A model generated the notes under the pieces. The model was not told where the DNA came from, made no database searches, and worked only from the letters and a program-made list of their open reading frames with translations. A stretch of 64,000 nt of DNA, taken from the NCBI GenBank assembly GCA_036984305.1, contig BQWY01000001.1:3865501-3929500 (forward strand). Reading direction: 5' to 3'. Shown piece by piece: positions 39,152 to 48,560 of this stretch (position 1 is the first letter of the stretch; every line of letters begins with the position of its first letter). The DNA comes from Nitrospira sp. (GTDB lineage Bacteria > Nitrospirota > Nitrospiria > Nitrospirales > Nitrospiraceae). A program made the position numbers and the translations under genes.

Positions 39152-41845
39152 ATGTCGGATCGGCTCGCGAATTCTCCCGTCATACTCCGAGACGGTTCAA
39201 CCGCCAATCTCTATCTTGCCCGCCCTCAGCACCGTGGGACGCTCCTGTCATTCTTTGAGCGATTGTCGCCAACCGCACGCTATCGACGTTTCTTTTTCGA
39301 GACCTCTCCTCCGGAGTTCCTCGTCGCCGACATGTGCGACGCCTCGGACGCGCGCCGACAGGTGACACTCTTCATCGGGAGAGAGGACCAGCAACGCCTA
39401 CATGTGCTGGCCGTCGGAAGCTACGAACAGAAGGACTCGCAGGCGGTGGAGGTCTCCTTTGCCGTGGACGACGAGTACCATGGTAGGGGATTGGGCACCA
39501 TTCTGCTGGAGCGATTGGCGTTTCTTGCGCACGAACACGGATTCACCCGCTTGTGGGCGGTCACGCAACCGGATAACCTGGCCATGCGCCAGGTTTTTCA
39601 GGAATCGGGCCTTGCCGTTCATGAACGCTATGGCGGCGATGAGATGGAGGTGGAGATCGAATTGACCCCGCCGGGACCCGAAGCGACCAAGTCGGACTTG
39701 CGCGAGCGCGTGGCCACCGTGGCGTCTCTGAGGCCGCTCTTCCATCCACGATCGATCGCGGTCATCGGCGCATCCAGACACCCCGAGCGGATCGGCGCGC
39801 AGGTGTTGGCTGCGCTGCTGGCCGCTCCGTTCACGGGCTTGGTGTATCCGGTCAACCCGCAAGCTGCTGAACTCCAGGGTCGGCGCGCATACCGCTCCGT
39901 CGGCGACGTGCCGGGGCCGGTGGATCTCGCGGTGCTGGTCGTGCCGCCGTTGCAGATCCTTCCCGTGGTCGAAGCATGCGGCACCGCCAGCGTCCGTACT
40001 CTCATCGTGATCACGTCCGGCTTCGCCGAGGTCGGCGCGGACGGCGCCTCCCTGCAGGACCGTCTGCTTCACAAAGTCCGCGACTACGGCATGCGGATGA
40101 TCGGACCGAATTGTTTCGGGGTTGTGAACACGGAGCCGAGCGTCCGCCTCAATGCGACGTTTACCTCGAACTTTCCCCCGGCGGGACGTGTCGCGATGTC
40201 CTCGCAAAGCGGGGCGATCGGTCTGGCCCTACTGGCTGCCGCGCATCGCCTGCAGGTGGGCATCTCCTCGTTCGTGAGCGTCGGGAACAAGGCCGATGTG
40301 TCGGTCAATGACCTCTTGCAGTACTGGGAAGAGGATTCGGCCACGGATGTCATCCTGCTCTACGTCGAGTCATTCGGCAATCCACGACGCTTTGCACGGA
40401 TTGCTCGCCGGGTCGCGCGTTCGAAGCCGATCATCGCGGTGAAAGCCGGGCGCTCCCAGGCCGGTCGGCGCGCCGCAGGATCGCATACCGCCGCGCTGGC
40501 CGCACCGGAGACGGCCGTCGACGCGCTGTTCCACCAGAGCGGCGTGATGCGCGCCGAGACCCTGGAAGATTTGTTTGCGCTGGCGTCCCTTCTCTCGAAC
40601 CAGCCGCTCCCGGCTGGACGACGGGTCGGGGTGCTCACCAATGCCGGAGGACCCGCCATTCTCTGTGCCGATGCGTGCGAATCGGCCGGATTGGTCGTTC
40701 CGGAATTGTCGAGGGACACCAAAGCCCAACTGGCGCGTTTCACTCCGGCCGCCGCCGCACTGAAAAATCCCGTCGATCTGATTGCCTCGGCCACCTCGGA
40801 ACAATACCGCGACGCGATTGACGCGCTCCTCGGTGCCGACGAGATCGATGCCCTGATCGTGTTGTACGTGTCCGTCAGTCCGACCATGACGGAACCGATC
40901 GCCGGCGGCATTCAAACCGGGATTCAGCGGGCGCGAGCCGCAGGTGCGTCGCGGAAGCCGGTGCTGCTCGTCTGGATGGCCGAAGGAGATCTGGACCGCC
41001 GATTCACAGTGGACCATGAACTGATTCCGACGTTTAATCTGCCGGAGAGGCCGGCGATTGTATTGGGAAAGGCCGCCACCTATGAGGAGTGGCGGCGTCA
41101 GCCCCTCGGCCACGTTTCCGATTGTGGCCAACTCGATCTCGTGCCGGCACGCGAGGTGTGCACGACGGCGCTTGCCTCACGCGGTTCCGGCTGGCTGACG
41201 GCGGAAGAAACGCGGTCGGTCCTGACGTCGTTTCGATTTCCGCTGGTGGATGGAGGGGTAGCTCGGACCGAAGACGAAGCGAGCGTCATCGCCGAAGAGA
41301 TCGGCTTTCCGGTGGTCATGAAAGTCGTGAGCCGTGAGATCGTCCACAAAACCGAGGTGGGCGGCGTGAGACTCAACCTCGTGGATAACGCCCAGGTTCG
41401 CACCGCATACCGGGACATACAGCGGGCGCTGAAGGACTTGAACAAGTCCGAGTCATTCGAAGGCGTCTTGGTCCAACCGATGCTCACCGGCGGCGTCGAA
41501 GTCATGGTCGGCGTCACGCACGACCCGTCGTTTGGCCCCCTCGTCGCGTTCGGATTGGGCGGGATTCACGTCGAAATATTAAAGGACATCAGCTTCCGGA
41601 TTGCACCGCTGACGGACCGCGACGCGCAGGAGATGATCCGAGCCATCAAGGGCTATCGACTCCTCGAAGGCTACCGAGGCCATCCCCCGGCTGACATCGC
41701 CGCGCTTCAGGACACCCTGCTGCGCGTCTCACACCTCGTCGAAGAGATTGCCGCGATCCAGGAACTCGACCTGAATCCGATCTTCGCCCTCCCGCCCGGG
41801 CAGGGCTGCCGCATTGTGGACGCACGGATCCGGGTCGGCGAATGA
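39152..41845 (+). CDS. GNAT acetyltransferase fused to ADP-forming acyl-CoA synthetase (Pat-like)
   Basis: An 897-residue protein starting at ATG 39152 after GGAGGAG. Residues 1-175 are a GNAT domain (VEVSFAVDDEYHGRGLGTILLERL is the acetyl-CoA pyrophosphate loop). Residues 190-640 are the CoA-binding and succinyl-CoA-ligase-like domains (IAVIGASRHPERIG, MSSQSGAIGLALL, GSHTAALAAPETAVDALFHQSGVMR). Residues 670-897 are an ATP-grasp domain (GFPVVMKVVSREIVHKTEVGGV, LDLNPIF). E. coli PatZ has the opposite order (synthetase first, GNAT last). Such enzymes acetylate lysines, classically of acetyl-CoA synthetase, and an AcsA is present at 8.1 kb. Regulation of that enzyme is inferred. Confidence 0.85.
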   Translation: MSDRLANSPVILRDGSTANLYLARPQHRGTLLSFFERLSPTARYRRFFFETSPPEFLVADMCDASDARRQVTLFIGREDQQRLHVLAVGSYEQKDSQAVEVSFAVDDEYHGRGLGTILLERLAFLAHEHGFTRLWAVTQPDNLAMRQVFQESGLAVHERYGGDEMEVEIELTPPGPEATKSDLRERVATVASLRPLFHPRSIAVIGASRHPERIGAQVLAALLAAPFTGLVYPVNPQAAELQGRRAYRSVGDVPGPVDLAVLVVPPLQILPVVEACGTASVRTLIVITSGFAEVGADGASLQDRLLHKVRDYGMRMIGPNCFGVVNTEPSVRLNATFTSNFPPAGRVAMSSQSGAIGLALLAAAHRLQVGISSFVSVGNKADVSVNDLLQYWEEDSATDVILLYVESFGNPRRFARIARRVARSKPIIAVKAGRSQAGRRAAGSHTAALAAPETAVDALFHQSGVMRAETLEDLFALASLLSNQPLPAGRRVGVLTNAGGPAILCADACESAGLVVPELSRDTKAQLARFTPAAAALKNPVDLIASATSEQYRDAIDALLGADEIDALIVLYVSVSPTMTEPIAGGIQTGIQRARAAGASRKPVLLVWMAEGDLDRRFTVDHELIPTFNLPERPAIVLGKAATYEEWRRQPLGHVSDCGQLDLVPAREVCTTALASRGSGWLTAEETRSVLTSFRFPLVDGGVARTEDEASVIAEEIGFPVVMKVVSREIVHKTEVGGVRLNLVDNAQVRTAYRDIQRALKDLNKSESFEGVLVQPMLTGGVEVMVGVTHDPSFGPLVAFGLGGIHVEILKDISFRIAPLTDRDAQEMIRAIKGYRLLEGYRGHPPADIAALQDTLLRVSHLVEEIAAIQELDLNPIFALPPGQGCRIVDARIRVGE

Positions 41846-41873
41846 CTTTTTCCACCTGGAACCCGTTCCTCTA

Positions 41874-42404
41874 TCAATAGACGCGGCTGCCGCTGCTGTA
41901 GGGCGCGGGAAACAGGATGGAATAGTAAGAAACGTCGTGATCCCAAAACCACCGGCTCACGAGAAACACGGCCACCAGGATCGGTCCGATCAGAAGGAGC
42001 ACTCCGCCCACATCCTCCGCGTTCAATCGACGGGCGCTCACACGACAACTTCCATCTTCCCCCGGCTTCAGCGCGCGTATCATGACCGCCACGTTCAACG
42101 TGTGACTGCGGAACCAAATCGAGTAGGCGTCTCCGACAAATGGAATGGCTCCGATCAATCCATTCTTGAGTAGATTATAGGCCATGTGCGCCAGCGCCGG
42201 CCATGGAAGGTCAAGGCGTCGCGCATGAATCAAAATGACCACGCCCCATGCCGTGACGACGAGGTCGCCGAACACCGGGATCAGCCCAATGCATGGGTCG
42301 AGACCAATCTTGAGGCGTGTCCCACCGACCCACAAGAGTTCATCCAGCAACCTGGCTTGCGCCTCGGCCCGTGCCATGGTTTCGCGCACGTTGTCCATGA
42401 TCAC
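41874..42404 (-). CDS. DUF4112 membrane protein
   Basis: A 176-residue protein matching the DUF4112 pattern: LLDELLWVGGTRLKIGLDPCIGLIPVFGDLV, then NLLKNGLIGAIPFVGDAYSIWFR, i.e. the two repeated IP-x-GD segments, and a C-terminal hydrophobic helix (VLLLIGPILVAVFLVSRWFW). The function of the family is unknown. The start may be GTG 42404 or ATG 42398. It converges on the acetyltransferase fusion gene and is divergent from the pqq operon. Confidence 0.8.
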   Translation of the reverse strand: MIMDNVRETMARAEAQARLLDELLWVGGTRLKIGLDPCIGLIPVFGDLVVTAWGVVILIHARRLDLPWPALAHMAYNLLKNGLIGAIPFVGDAYSIWFRSHTLNVAVMIRALKPGEDGSCRVSARRLNAEDVGGVLLLIGPILVAVFLVSRWFWDHDVSYYSILFPAPYSSGSRVY

Positions 42405-42639
42405 ATTGTACGGACAAAGTCAGCCGGACGACAGACCCTCTCGGCCTGTCTTCACACGACGGGCCCTCCTCGCATCGGAACGCGATTCGCCCTTGAACAG
42501 GGCCCGTCCCTGTGTCTAAGCTGGCGAGGTGGAAACTTCTTAATTTTGGTAGTATGAGATCGCCTGACAACTCCGAGGTCGCGAGGACAAACGCGCCCCC
42601 GCTCCTCGGCACGTCCCTGTACCGACTTGGAGGGCTCAC
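42405..42639. promoter_or_regulatory. Divergent region upstream of pqqA
   Basis: 235 bases between the DUF4112 gene and pqqA. GGGCCC-type short inverted sequences occur around 42460-42510, and an AT-rich patch containing TAATTTTGGTAGTATGAG (about 42540-42557) offers a plausible -10 (TAGTAT). A PQQ promoter is expected here, but no convincing -35 could be assigned. GGAGGG at 42629-42634 is the pqqA ribosome-binding site. Confidence 0.35.
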
Positions 42640-42792
42640 ATGAGCTGGGAGACACCGTCGTACCACGAAGTGAATATGAGCTCGGAGATCGGCGCCTACC
42701 AGGATGAATTCGAGGAACGCGCACCGACGCCCTTGGAGGCTTCCAAATCCCAGACGCTTCCCATCGACGATGGCGTCGTGACCCAAGCCTGA
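42640..42792 (+). CDS. pqqA: PQQ precursor peptide PqqA, C-terminally extended
   Basis: A 50-residue peptide. The N-terminal part is MSWETPSYHEVNMSSEIGAY; Glu16 and Tyr20 with E-x3-Y spacing are the two residues cross-linked by PqqE and built into pyrroloquinoline quinone, at the same numbers as in the Klebsiella peptide. Most PqqA peptides end within about ten residues of the Tyr; this one carries a further 30 acidic and polar residues ending VVTQA. GGAGGG precedes the ATG and pqqB starts five bases after the stop. No dedicated PqqF/G protease is seen nearby. Confidence 0.88.
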   Translation: MSWETPSYHEVNMSSEIGAYQDEFEERAPTPLEASKSQTLPIDDGVVTQA

Positions 42793-42797
42793 AGACC

Positions 42798-43718
42798 ATG
42801 CGCGTGCTCGTCTTGGGTTCGGCCGCGGGCGGAGGGTTTCCGCAGTGGAACTGCGCCTGTCTCAACTGCCGCGGGCTTCGTGACGGTAGCATCTCCGCAA
42901 CTGCCCGCCTGCAGGCTGCGCTCGCCATCGAGGCCGCAGACGGAAGCCGCTTCCTCATCCACGCCTCCCCGGACCTCCGGCAGCAGTTGGACTCCTCGGG
43001 GTTCCATCCTCCTGCGGTGCGCGCCTGCCCCTTTGACGGAGTACTTCTTACCAACGGCGATCTGGATCAATGTCTCGGCCTCTGGTCACTGCGTGAGGGC
43101 CAGCCGGTGCATGTCTACGCGACCGAGGCGGTACGCCGAGGATTGATCGAGCACAACTCAATGTACCGCGCGCTCGCCCCGCATCTCTTGTGGCACGAGC
43201 TGAAATTGGATACGAGCCAGAACGTGCACGGCGACGGTCCATCGCCCTCTTTATCGGTCACCACGCTATCCGTGCCGGGAAAAGTCCCGCTCTACTTGGA
43301 GGGAGTCGCGGAGACCCAACCGGACACCAATGTCGCGCTGCTCTTCCGAGAATATTCGCAAGAACATGCGAACGGTCCGACGCTGGGCTACGCTCCCTGT
43401 GTGGGCGGTCCCGCACCCTCGGTGGATCGGTTGCTCGCGGAGGCGGATTGCCTGTTTTTCGACGGCACGTTCTGGTCGCAAGACGAATTGCCGGCGCTCG
43501 GCATCGGGCACAAGACGGCGCGGGACATGGCGCACTGGCCCATCGGGGGGCCACAGGGTAGCCTCCACCAATTAACCAGCAGCCGGGCATCGCGCCGCAT
43601 CCTGATTCACATCAACAACACCAACCCCATCCTGCGCGACGGTTCCGCCCAGCGCCGAGAGGTGGAAGAGGCCGGGGTTGAAGTGGCCTACGATGGAATG
43701 GAGATCGTCATTACATGA
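42798..43718 (+). CDS. pqqB: PQQ biosynthesis protein PqqB
   Basis: A 306-residue metallo-beta-lactamase-fold protein. The N-terminus MRVLVLGSAAGGGFPQWNCACLNCRGLR has the zinc-binding Cys cluster of PqqB; TNGDLDQCLGLWSLREGQPVHVYAT, FFDGTFWSQDELPALGIG and MAHWPIGG are further family blocks. PqqB is proposed to hydroxylate the tyrosine-derived moiety during PQQ assembly. Length is standard. Its stop overlaps the pqqC start (ATGA). Confidence 0.95.
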   Translation: MRVLVLGSAAGGGFPQWNCACLNCRGLRDGSISATARLQAALAIEAADGSRFLIHASPDLRQQLDSSGFHPPAVRACPFDGVLLTNGDLDQCLGLWSLREGQPVHVYATEAVRRGLIEHNSMYRALAPHLLWHELKLDTSQNVHGDGPSPSLSVTTLSVPGKVPLYLEGVAETQPDTNVALLFREYSQEHANGPTLGYAPCVGGPAPSVDRLLAEADCLFFDGTFWSQDELPALGIGHKTARDMAHWPIGGPQGSLHQLTSSRASRRILIHINNTNPILRDGSAQRREVEEAGVEVAYDGMEIVIT

Positions 43719-44482
43719 GCGTGTCCGCACCACTGACGCCCGACGTTTTCGTCGATCGCTTACGCAAAGAAGGGTCGCGGCGGTATCACCATGTGCATCC
43801 GTTTCACGTGCTGATGCACGAAGGACGGTTGACCAAACCTCAGCTCCAGCAGTGGGTGGTGAACCGCTATTACTATCAGACACGAATTCCCATCAAGGAC
43901 GCACTGATCCTGGCCAAGTCGGAGGATCCGGTCTTTCGCCAGGCGTGGATTCATCGAATCCGCGATCAGGACGGCGACGCCTCCAACGACGGAGGCCTGG
44001 CCCTGTGGCGACGACTGGCGGTCGCCATGGATATCGATGTGGAATTTCTCACAGGCTTTCGAGGCGTCCTTCCCGGCGTGCGTCAGGCCTGCGACAGTTA
44101 CGTGGATCTGGTGCGCGATGCCTCCTTGGTCGAGGCCGTGGCCGCTTCGCTCACCGAGTTGTTTGCGCCCGATTTGATGGCGACACGCATCGCGGCCTGG
44201 GAACGGCACTATCCCTGGGTGGAGCCCCAGGCACTGGCCTATTTCCGGGGACGGGTCACGCGAGCTGCCGGCGATGCCGAACAGGCGTTGGCCTTCGTCG
44301 TCTCGCACGCCACCACGGCGGAGCGCCAATCGCACTGTCTGTCGGCGTTGATTCGCAAAACGGATATCCTGTGGACTTTGTTGGACTGCGTGTATCGGGC
44401 CTCTATCGAATCACCGGACGATTCAGACGATGACCGAGCAAAGCTGTCCGAGGCTGTCTCCTCACGTCCGATTGCGACCTGA
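43715..44482 (+). CDS. pqqC: Pyrroloquinoline-quinone synthase PqqC
   Basis: A 255-residue enzyme performing the last step of PQQ synthesis, a cofactor-free eight-electron oxidation and ring closure. Recognisable segments: RYHHVHPFHVLMHEGRLTKPQLQQWVVNRYYYQTRIPIKDALILAK, WIHRIRDQDGD, VLPGVRQACDSYVDLV, SLTELFAPDLM and AWERHYPWV. The catalytic His, Arg and Tyr positions of the family appear intact. It overlaps pqqB by 4 bp and pqqD by 53 bp. Confidence 0.95.
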   Translation: MSVSAPLTPDVFVDRLRKEGSRRYHHVHPFHVLMHEGRLTKPQLQQWVVNRYYYQTRIPIKDALILAKSEDPVFRQAWIHRIRDQDGDASNDGGLALWRRLAVAMDIDVEFLTGFRGVLPGVRQACDSYVDLVRDASLVEAVAASLTELFAPDLMATRIAAWERHYPWVEPQALAYFRGRVTRAAGDAEQALAFVVSHATTAERQSHCLSALIRKTDILWTLLDCVYRASIESPDDSDDDRAKLSEAVSSRPIAT

Positions 44483-44702
44483 TCGCCGATGCGGCGGTCT
44501 GTGGTTGCTCTCCCCTGAACGCGGGCTGGCGCTCAACGGCTCGGCTGGAGAGATTCTTCACCTGTGCGATGGACGCACCACGATTCGGGCCATCACCGAC
44601 ACGTTGGCGCGTCGACATGGCACGCAACTGCGCGACACCATCCAAAAGGATGTCCTCGCCCTGCTCGCGAGATTGCATGCGCGGGGATTAATCCGGGATT
44701 GA
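44430..44702 (+). CDS. pqqD: PQQ peptide chaperone PqqD
   Basis: A 90-residue peptide-binding protein with the PqqD pattern: CPRLSPHVRLRPDRRCGGLWLLSPERGLALNGSAGEILHLCDGRTT followed by a C-terminal winged-helix part. It presents PqqA to the radical-SAM enzyme PqqE. The chosen ATG overlaps pqqC by 53 bp, longer than usual, but matches the family N-terminus. pqqE starts six bases after its stop. Confidence 0.93.
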   Translation: MTEQSCPRLSPHVRLRPDRRCGGLWLLSPERGLALNGSAGEILHLCDGRTTIRAITDTLARRHGTQLRDTIQKDVLALLARLHARGLIRD

Positions 44703-44707
44703 CCCGC

Positions 44708-45790
44708 ATGGACACACCCCACACGCTCATTGCGGAGTTGACGTATCGCTGCCCGCTCGCCTGTGCGTATTGCTCGAATCCTCGTTCGTATTCGGGCGGG
44801 AAGCCTCTGCCCACCGAGGTCTGGCGTCGGGTGCTCCGCGAAGCCGAGGCGCTTGGCGTGGTCCAACTTCACCTGACCGGGGGCGAACCGCTCCTTCGAG
44901 ATGACCTGGAGGCCCTGATCGAAGAGGCCTGCACCCTCGACCTCTACATCAATCTGATCACGAGCGGGATCCCACTCGATCGCGATCGTCTCGTCCACCT
45001 TCGCGACTGCGGCCTGGATGCCGTTCAACTATCGCTCCAGGACACCGACCCGGCTGCCGCCGACCGGATGGCGGGAATAGCAGTCCACGCGCGCAAGCTG
45101 GAGGCGGCCCGCTGGGTGCGTGAGTTGGAGATCCCTCTCACGATCAACGTCGTCCTGCACCGAGGCAACCTCTCTCGCGTCGCCGAGATCATCGAGTTGG
45201 CGGCTCGGCTCGGAGCCTCGCGTCTCGAGTTGGCCAACACGCAGTATTTGGGCTGGGCCTTGACGAATCGCGCGTCGCTCCTGCCATCGCGCGAGCAATT
45301 GGACGACGCTCGTTCCGCAGCCGCAGCGGCCCGAGCGCGGTTCGAGGGCGCCATGGAAATCATCTTCGTCACCCCCGATTATTATGCCGATGTCCCGCGC
45401 GCCTGTATGGATGGCTGGGGGAGACGGTATATGGTGGTCGCGCCGGACGGGATGGTACTCCCCTGTCACGCCGCTCATACGATTCCGGGCCTGCCGATGG
45501 AGCGGGTGACGGAGCGTAGTTTGGGGGACATCTGGGAAGGCTCCCCCCTCTTCAACATGTTCCGAGGAGAAGCCTGGATGCCCGACCCATGTCGAAGTTG
45601 TGATCGCCGCACCACCGATTACGGTGGCTGTCGCTGCCAGGCCTATCACCTCACAGGGCATGCGGCGTCCACCGATCCGGCCTGCCGATGGTCCCCGTTC
45701 CACACGATGGTGCAGTCGGCTCGTCAGGAGGCATGGCGCCCGCTCGAACCCATCGTGCTTCATCCGCGGCTCATGAAGAATACGCCGTAA
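44708..45790 (+). CDS. pqqE: PqqA peptide cyclase PqqE (radical SAM)
   Basis: A 360-residue radical-SAM enzyme joining Glu and Tyr of PqqA. The radical-SAM cluster CPLACAYC is near residue 18, with [11 protein letters not shown] downstream. The C-terminal SPASM region has [30 protein letters not shown] and further Cys, expected to hold auxiliary iron-sulfur clusters. ATG 44708 is chosen because [17 protein letters not shown] matches the family; the frame upstream lies in pqqD. It completes pqqABCDE; a PQQ-type sugar dehydrogenase follows 28 bases later. Confidence 0.95.
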   Translation: MDTPHTLIAELTYRCPLACAYCSNPRSYSGGKPLPTEVWRRVLREAEALGVVQLHLTGGEPLLRDDLEALIEEACTLDLYINLITSGIPLDRDRLVHLRDCGLDAVQLSLQDTDPAAADRMAGIAVHARKLEAARWVRELEIPLTINVVLHRGNLSRVAEIIELAARLGASRLELANTQYLGWALTNRASLLPSREQLDDARSAAAAARARFEGAMEIIFVTPDYYADVPRACMDGWGRRYMVVAPDGMVLPCHAAHTIPGLPMERVTERSLGDIWEGSPLFNMFRGEAWMPDPCRSCDRRTTDYGGCRCQAYHLTGHAASTDPACRWSPFHTMVQSARQEAWRPLEPIVLHPRLMKNTP

Positions 45791-45818
45791 ATCGATCGAG
45801 CATGAGCAGGAGGGATTA

Positions 45819-46973
45819 ATGTCGAACATCATACTTCGCCTCGGACTCGCTGTCAGCCTGTGGGCGTGCACGCCGACAGGGCCGCCCGTGGAGGCTCAGG
45901 CGCCACGCTCCCCAACTCCTGCCTCCACCGAGGGCATCGTCAAGATCGAGCCAATCCTCGGGGGACTCGAGCATCCATGGGGTCTCGCCTTTCTCCCTGA
46001 TGGGCGCATGCTCGTCACCGAACGTCCGGGCCGACTGCGGCTCGCCGACAAAAATGGAGAGTTGTCCAAGCCGCTCGCCGGAGTGCCGACTGTGTTTGCG
46101 CAGGGACAAGGAGGATTGCTCGACATCGAACTGGACCCGAAGTTCTCCGAGAATCGTCTCGTGTACCTTTCTTTCGCCGAGCCGGGCCAGGATGGCACGG
46201 CCGGCACGGCAGTTGCGCGCGGACGGCTGGAAGGCGAGCGACTCGAGAACGTGCAGGTTGTCTATCGTCAGCAGCCGAAAGTGAGTGGCCCCAATCATTT
46301 TGGCTCTCGCCTCGTGTTCGCCCGAGATGGCACGTTGTTCGTCACCCAGGGTGAGCGCTATGCGTACCGGGACCAAGCGCAGGATTTGTCGTCCGGGATG
46401 GGAAAGGTCGTGCGCATCAATCCGGACGGATCGATTCCGAAGAACAATCCGTTCGTGGATCGACGCGGAGCGCGACCTGAGATCTGGTCCTACGGACACC
46501 GCAACGTGCAGGCGGCCGCGCTCCAACCAGAAACGGGACAGCTCTGGACCATCGAGCACGGAGCCCGCGGTGGCGATGAATTGAATCATCCTCAAGCAGG
46601 GAAGAACTATGGGTGGCCGGTCATTACCTACGGCGTCGATTACAGCGGCGTGCACATCGGAGAAGGCACCGCCAAGGCCGGGATGGAGCAGCCCGTGTAC
46701 TATTGGGATCCGGTAATCGCGCCCTCCGGTATGACCTTTTACACCGGGCAGGCATTTCCGGATTGGAAAGGAAACATCCTGGTGGGCTCACTCACCCCGG
46801 GATTGCTCGTGCGATTGGTTCTGAAGGACGGAGCCGTCGAGCATGAGGAGCGTTACCTCGGGAAACTCCACGAGCGTATTCGTGAGGTCCAAGAAGGACC
46901 GGATGGCTTCTTGTATCTGCTGACGGACAGCCCGGATGGACGGATTCTCCGTGTGTCGCCGGCTGGTCAGTAA
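45819..46973 (+). CDS. PQQ-dependent soluble aldose sugar dehydrogenase-like protein
   Basis: A 384-residue six-bladed beta-propeller of the YliI/Asd/GdhB group. Segments: [93 protein letters not shown] and [16 protein letters not shown]. The conserved His/Arg residues contacting PQQ in homologues are in the HG-RGGDELN and GHRN motifs. The N-terminus LAVSLWAC suggests export, possibly as a lipoprotein. It oxidises sugars in the periplasm; the position after pqqE strongly suggests PQQ use. Confidence 0.88.
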   Translation: MSNIILRLGLAVSLWACTPTGPPVEAQAPRSPTPASTEGIVKIEPILGGLEHPWGLAFLPDGRMLVTERPGRLRLADKNGELSKPLAGVPTVFAQGQGGLLDIELDPKFSENRLVYLSFAEPGQDGTAGTAVARGRLEGERLENVQVVYRQQPKVSGPNHFGSRLVFARDGTLFVTQGERYAYRDQAQDLSSGMGKVVRINPDGSIPKNNPFVDRRGARPEIWSYGHRNVQAAALQPETGQLWTIEHGARGGDELNHPQAGKNYGWPVITYGVDYSGVHIGEGTAKAGMEQPVYYWDPVIAPSGMTFYTGQAFPDWKGNILVGSLTPGLLVRLVLKDGAVEHEERYLGKLHERIREVQEGPDGFLYLLTDSPDGRILRVSPAGQ

Positions 46974-47010
46974 GGTCGTTGCGCCGAGAGTGAGGGTGGC
47001 GACCGGACGC

Positions 47011-47535
47011 TCACGGCTCGGAGCGGGGAGTCAGTTCGCATGTCATCACGAGCGATGTCCCTCCGACACGATTCTGCATCCGGGCAGTCTCTCGAAATCC
47101 CAGGCTCACATAAAATCGCACGGCCGGATTGTCTTCCCGTACGGAGAGGACCACCGCAGAAAAGACGGGGCGGGCCGCCTCCATCAAGCGGACCATCATC
47201 GCAGTCCCAATGCCTCGCCCGCGCATCTCTGGCAGAACCGCCGTCGCCAATTCGGGATCCCGGCCGTCACCAATCGTGAAATGGCCGCTGGTGCCTCGCA
47301 GGCGCAGCCACGCGGCTCCGACAGCCGCTCCGCCGTCCCGACGGGCGATGATGCCCAGATCTCCGGGCTTGGAACCCCATCCCTCCACATACCCGCGCAA
47401 GAACTCGTCGGCCTTGGCTATGGCCACCATGGCGTCGCCACCATCCTCCATCGAGGCGGCATAGGTCAGCATTCGCCATAAGGTCGCTTCGTCTCCAGGC
47501 AAGGCTTCCACGAAGCCAACGTCATTCAGACCCAT
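47011..47535 (-). CDS. GNAT-family N-acetyltransferase
   Basis: A 174-residue acetyltransferase. AVLPEMRGRGIGTAMMVRLMEAAR is the acetyl-CoA-binding motif A (R-x-x-G-x-G/A), followed by LSVREDNPAVRFYVSLGF, motif B. The substrate cannot be told. It is the last gene of a minus-strand group that includes two cytochromes and trxC. Confidence 0.85.
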   Translation of the reverse strand: MGLNDVGFVEALPGDEATLWRMLTYAASMEDGGDAMVAIAKADEFLRGYVEGWGSKPGDLGIIARRDGGAAVGAAWLRLRGTSGHFTIGDGRDPELATAVLPEMRGRGIGTAMMVRLMEAARPVFSAVVLSVREDNPAVRFYVSLGFRETARMQNRVGGTSLVMTCELTPRSEP

Positions 47536-47568
47536 CGGTTGGTCGCTTCCTTACTCCCGGATGATGCA

Positions 47569-48048
47569 CTACCTGGTCTTCCTGACTGGTTCACGGCGGA
47601 GATGACTAAGGTAGGCGAGAATGTCCGAGATGTCCTGGTCGCTGAGCGTGGGATCGGGCAGCATGGCCGTGCCGGGATGCCCTTTGCGGATGGCCTTGCG
47701 CCGTTGCTGCTCGGACAAGAATCGCTCGGAGTCTGGAGCGCGAAGGTCGGGCGGAGGCGGGGAGAGTTTCGAGATCACCGCCGTCGTGTTCTCGTTCATC
47801 GGCGGACGACGGGCCGGATCGCCGTCGAGGCCATGACACATGGCGCAGGCGCCCTTGCCATGATAGAGCGCGCGCCCCCTCGCAGCCCCTTCGGAAAGAG
47901 CCGACGGATGCTGGGCAGCGGCCACAGTACAGATCATCCACAAGGCGGCCGACACCAAGCACATCGTGCCCGTCCTGTTAATGCAGGCAGACCGTTCTCG
48001 ACGTCTCGAATCCGCTACGCTCATGCGAGCAGCCGCTCCGTCACTCAT
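47569..48048 (-). CDS. Exported c-type cytochrome
   Basis: A 159-residue monoheme cytochrome: a signal-like hydrophobic segment (MCLVSAALWMICTVAAAQ), heme motif CAMCH near residue 69, and the C-terminal Met-containing GTAMLPDPTLSDQDISDILAYLSHLR typical of class I cytochromes. The first ATG (48048) overlaps the stop of the upstream cytochrome gene by 8 bp, suggesting coupling; shorter starts at 48024 or 47964 would leave a more compact signal peptide. Confidence 0.85.
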   Translation of the reverse strand: MSDGAAARMSVADSRRRERSACINRTGTMCLVSAALWMICTVAAAQHPSALSEGAARGRALYHGKGACAMCHGLDGDPARRPPMNENTTAVISKLSPPPPDLRAPDSERFLSEQQRRKAIRKGHPGTAMLPDPTLSDQDISDILAYLSHLRREPVRKTR

Positions 48049-48553
48049 CCGGTGCCCTCACGACGAATGCTCGATGACAAGCGGTACAGGCTTTGAGCAC
48101 GCCATCCAGGGCCGGAATGATTTTCCCGAAATCCTTCGATGGGATGCTCGCCGCCAACGAGTCGGTCGCCGTTTGATGGTTCAACGCCAGTTGCTGAAAA
48201 TTCGGCGGATAGTCTTCGAATCGTTGCTTGACCGTGAGCATCCGGCGTTCGAAAAAGGAGGCGTGCGCATTCGCCTGCATTTCGGCCAACACGAAGTTTC
48301 CCTTCGCTAACGCCCCGACGATCTGATCCAAGGTCTCCAGATGCTGAAGCATGACGTCGCGATGCTCGCGCACGGCCGACTCGCTCAGCGGCAACACTTG
48401 CCGCGTATCCGGCGGGGACACCAGCGGAGGAACCGGCTCGCGCTGTTCGTACTGTCGCACATCCTTCAGCCCGTCGCCGCAGCCGGCGAGCAGCCCGCTC
48501 GTCAGCAGGAATACGAGTCCCACGTGCCGCATTCTCCCATACCCCTTCGTCAT
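48041..48553 (-). CDS. Cytochrome c'-like lipoprotein with C-terminal heme site
   Basis: A 170-residue helical protein. The N-terminus has a lipobox (FLLTSGLLAGC), and the only heme motif, CTACH, lies near the C-terminus (VLKACTACHRAFV), as in cytochromes c' and c-556. A paralogue is at 63290-63775, sharing the P-x-x-x-x-LA-x-x-H...IPS-DF...CHRAF pattern. The start may be 48553 or 48532. It is eight bases after the frameshifted trxC and overlaps the next cytochrome gene. Confidence 0.8.
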   Translation of the reverse strand: MTKGYGRMRHVGLVFLLTSGLLAGCGDGLKDVRQYEQREPVPPLVSPPDTRQVLPLSESAVREHRDVMLQHLETLDQIVGALAKGNFVLAEMQANAHASFFERRMLTVKQRFEDYPPNFQQLALNHQTATDSLAASIPSKDFGKIIPALDGVLKACTACHRAFVVRAPDE

Positions 48554-48560
48554 ACGAGTC

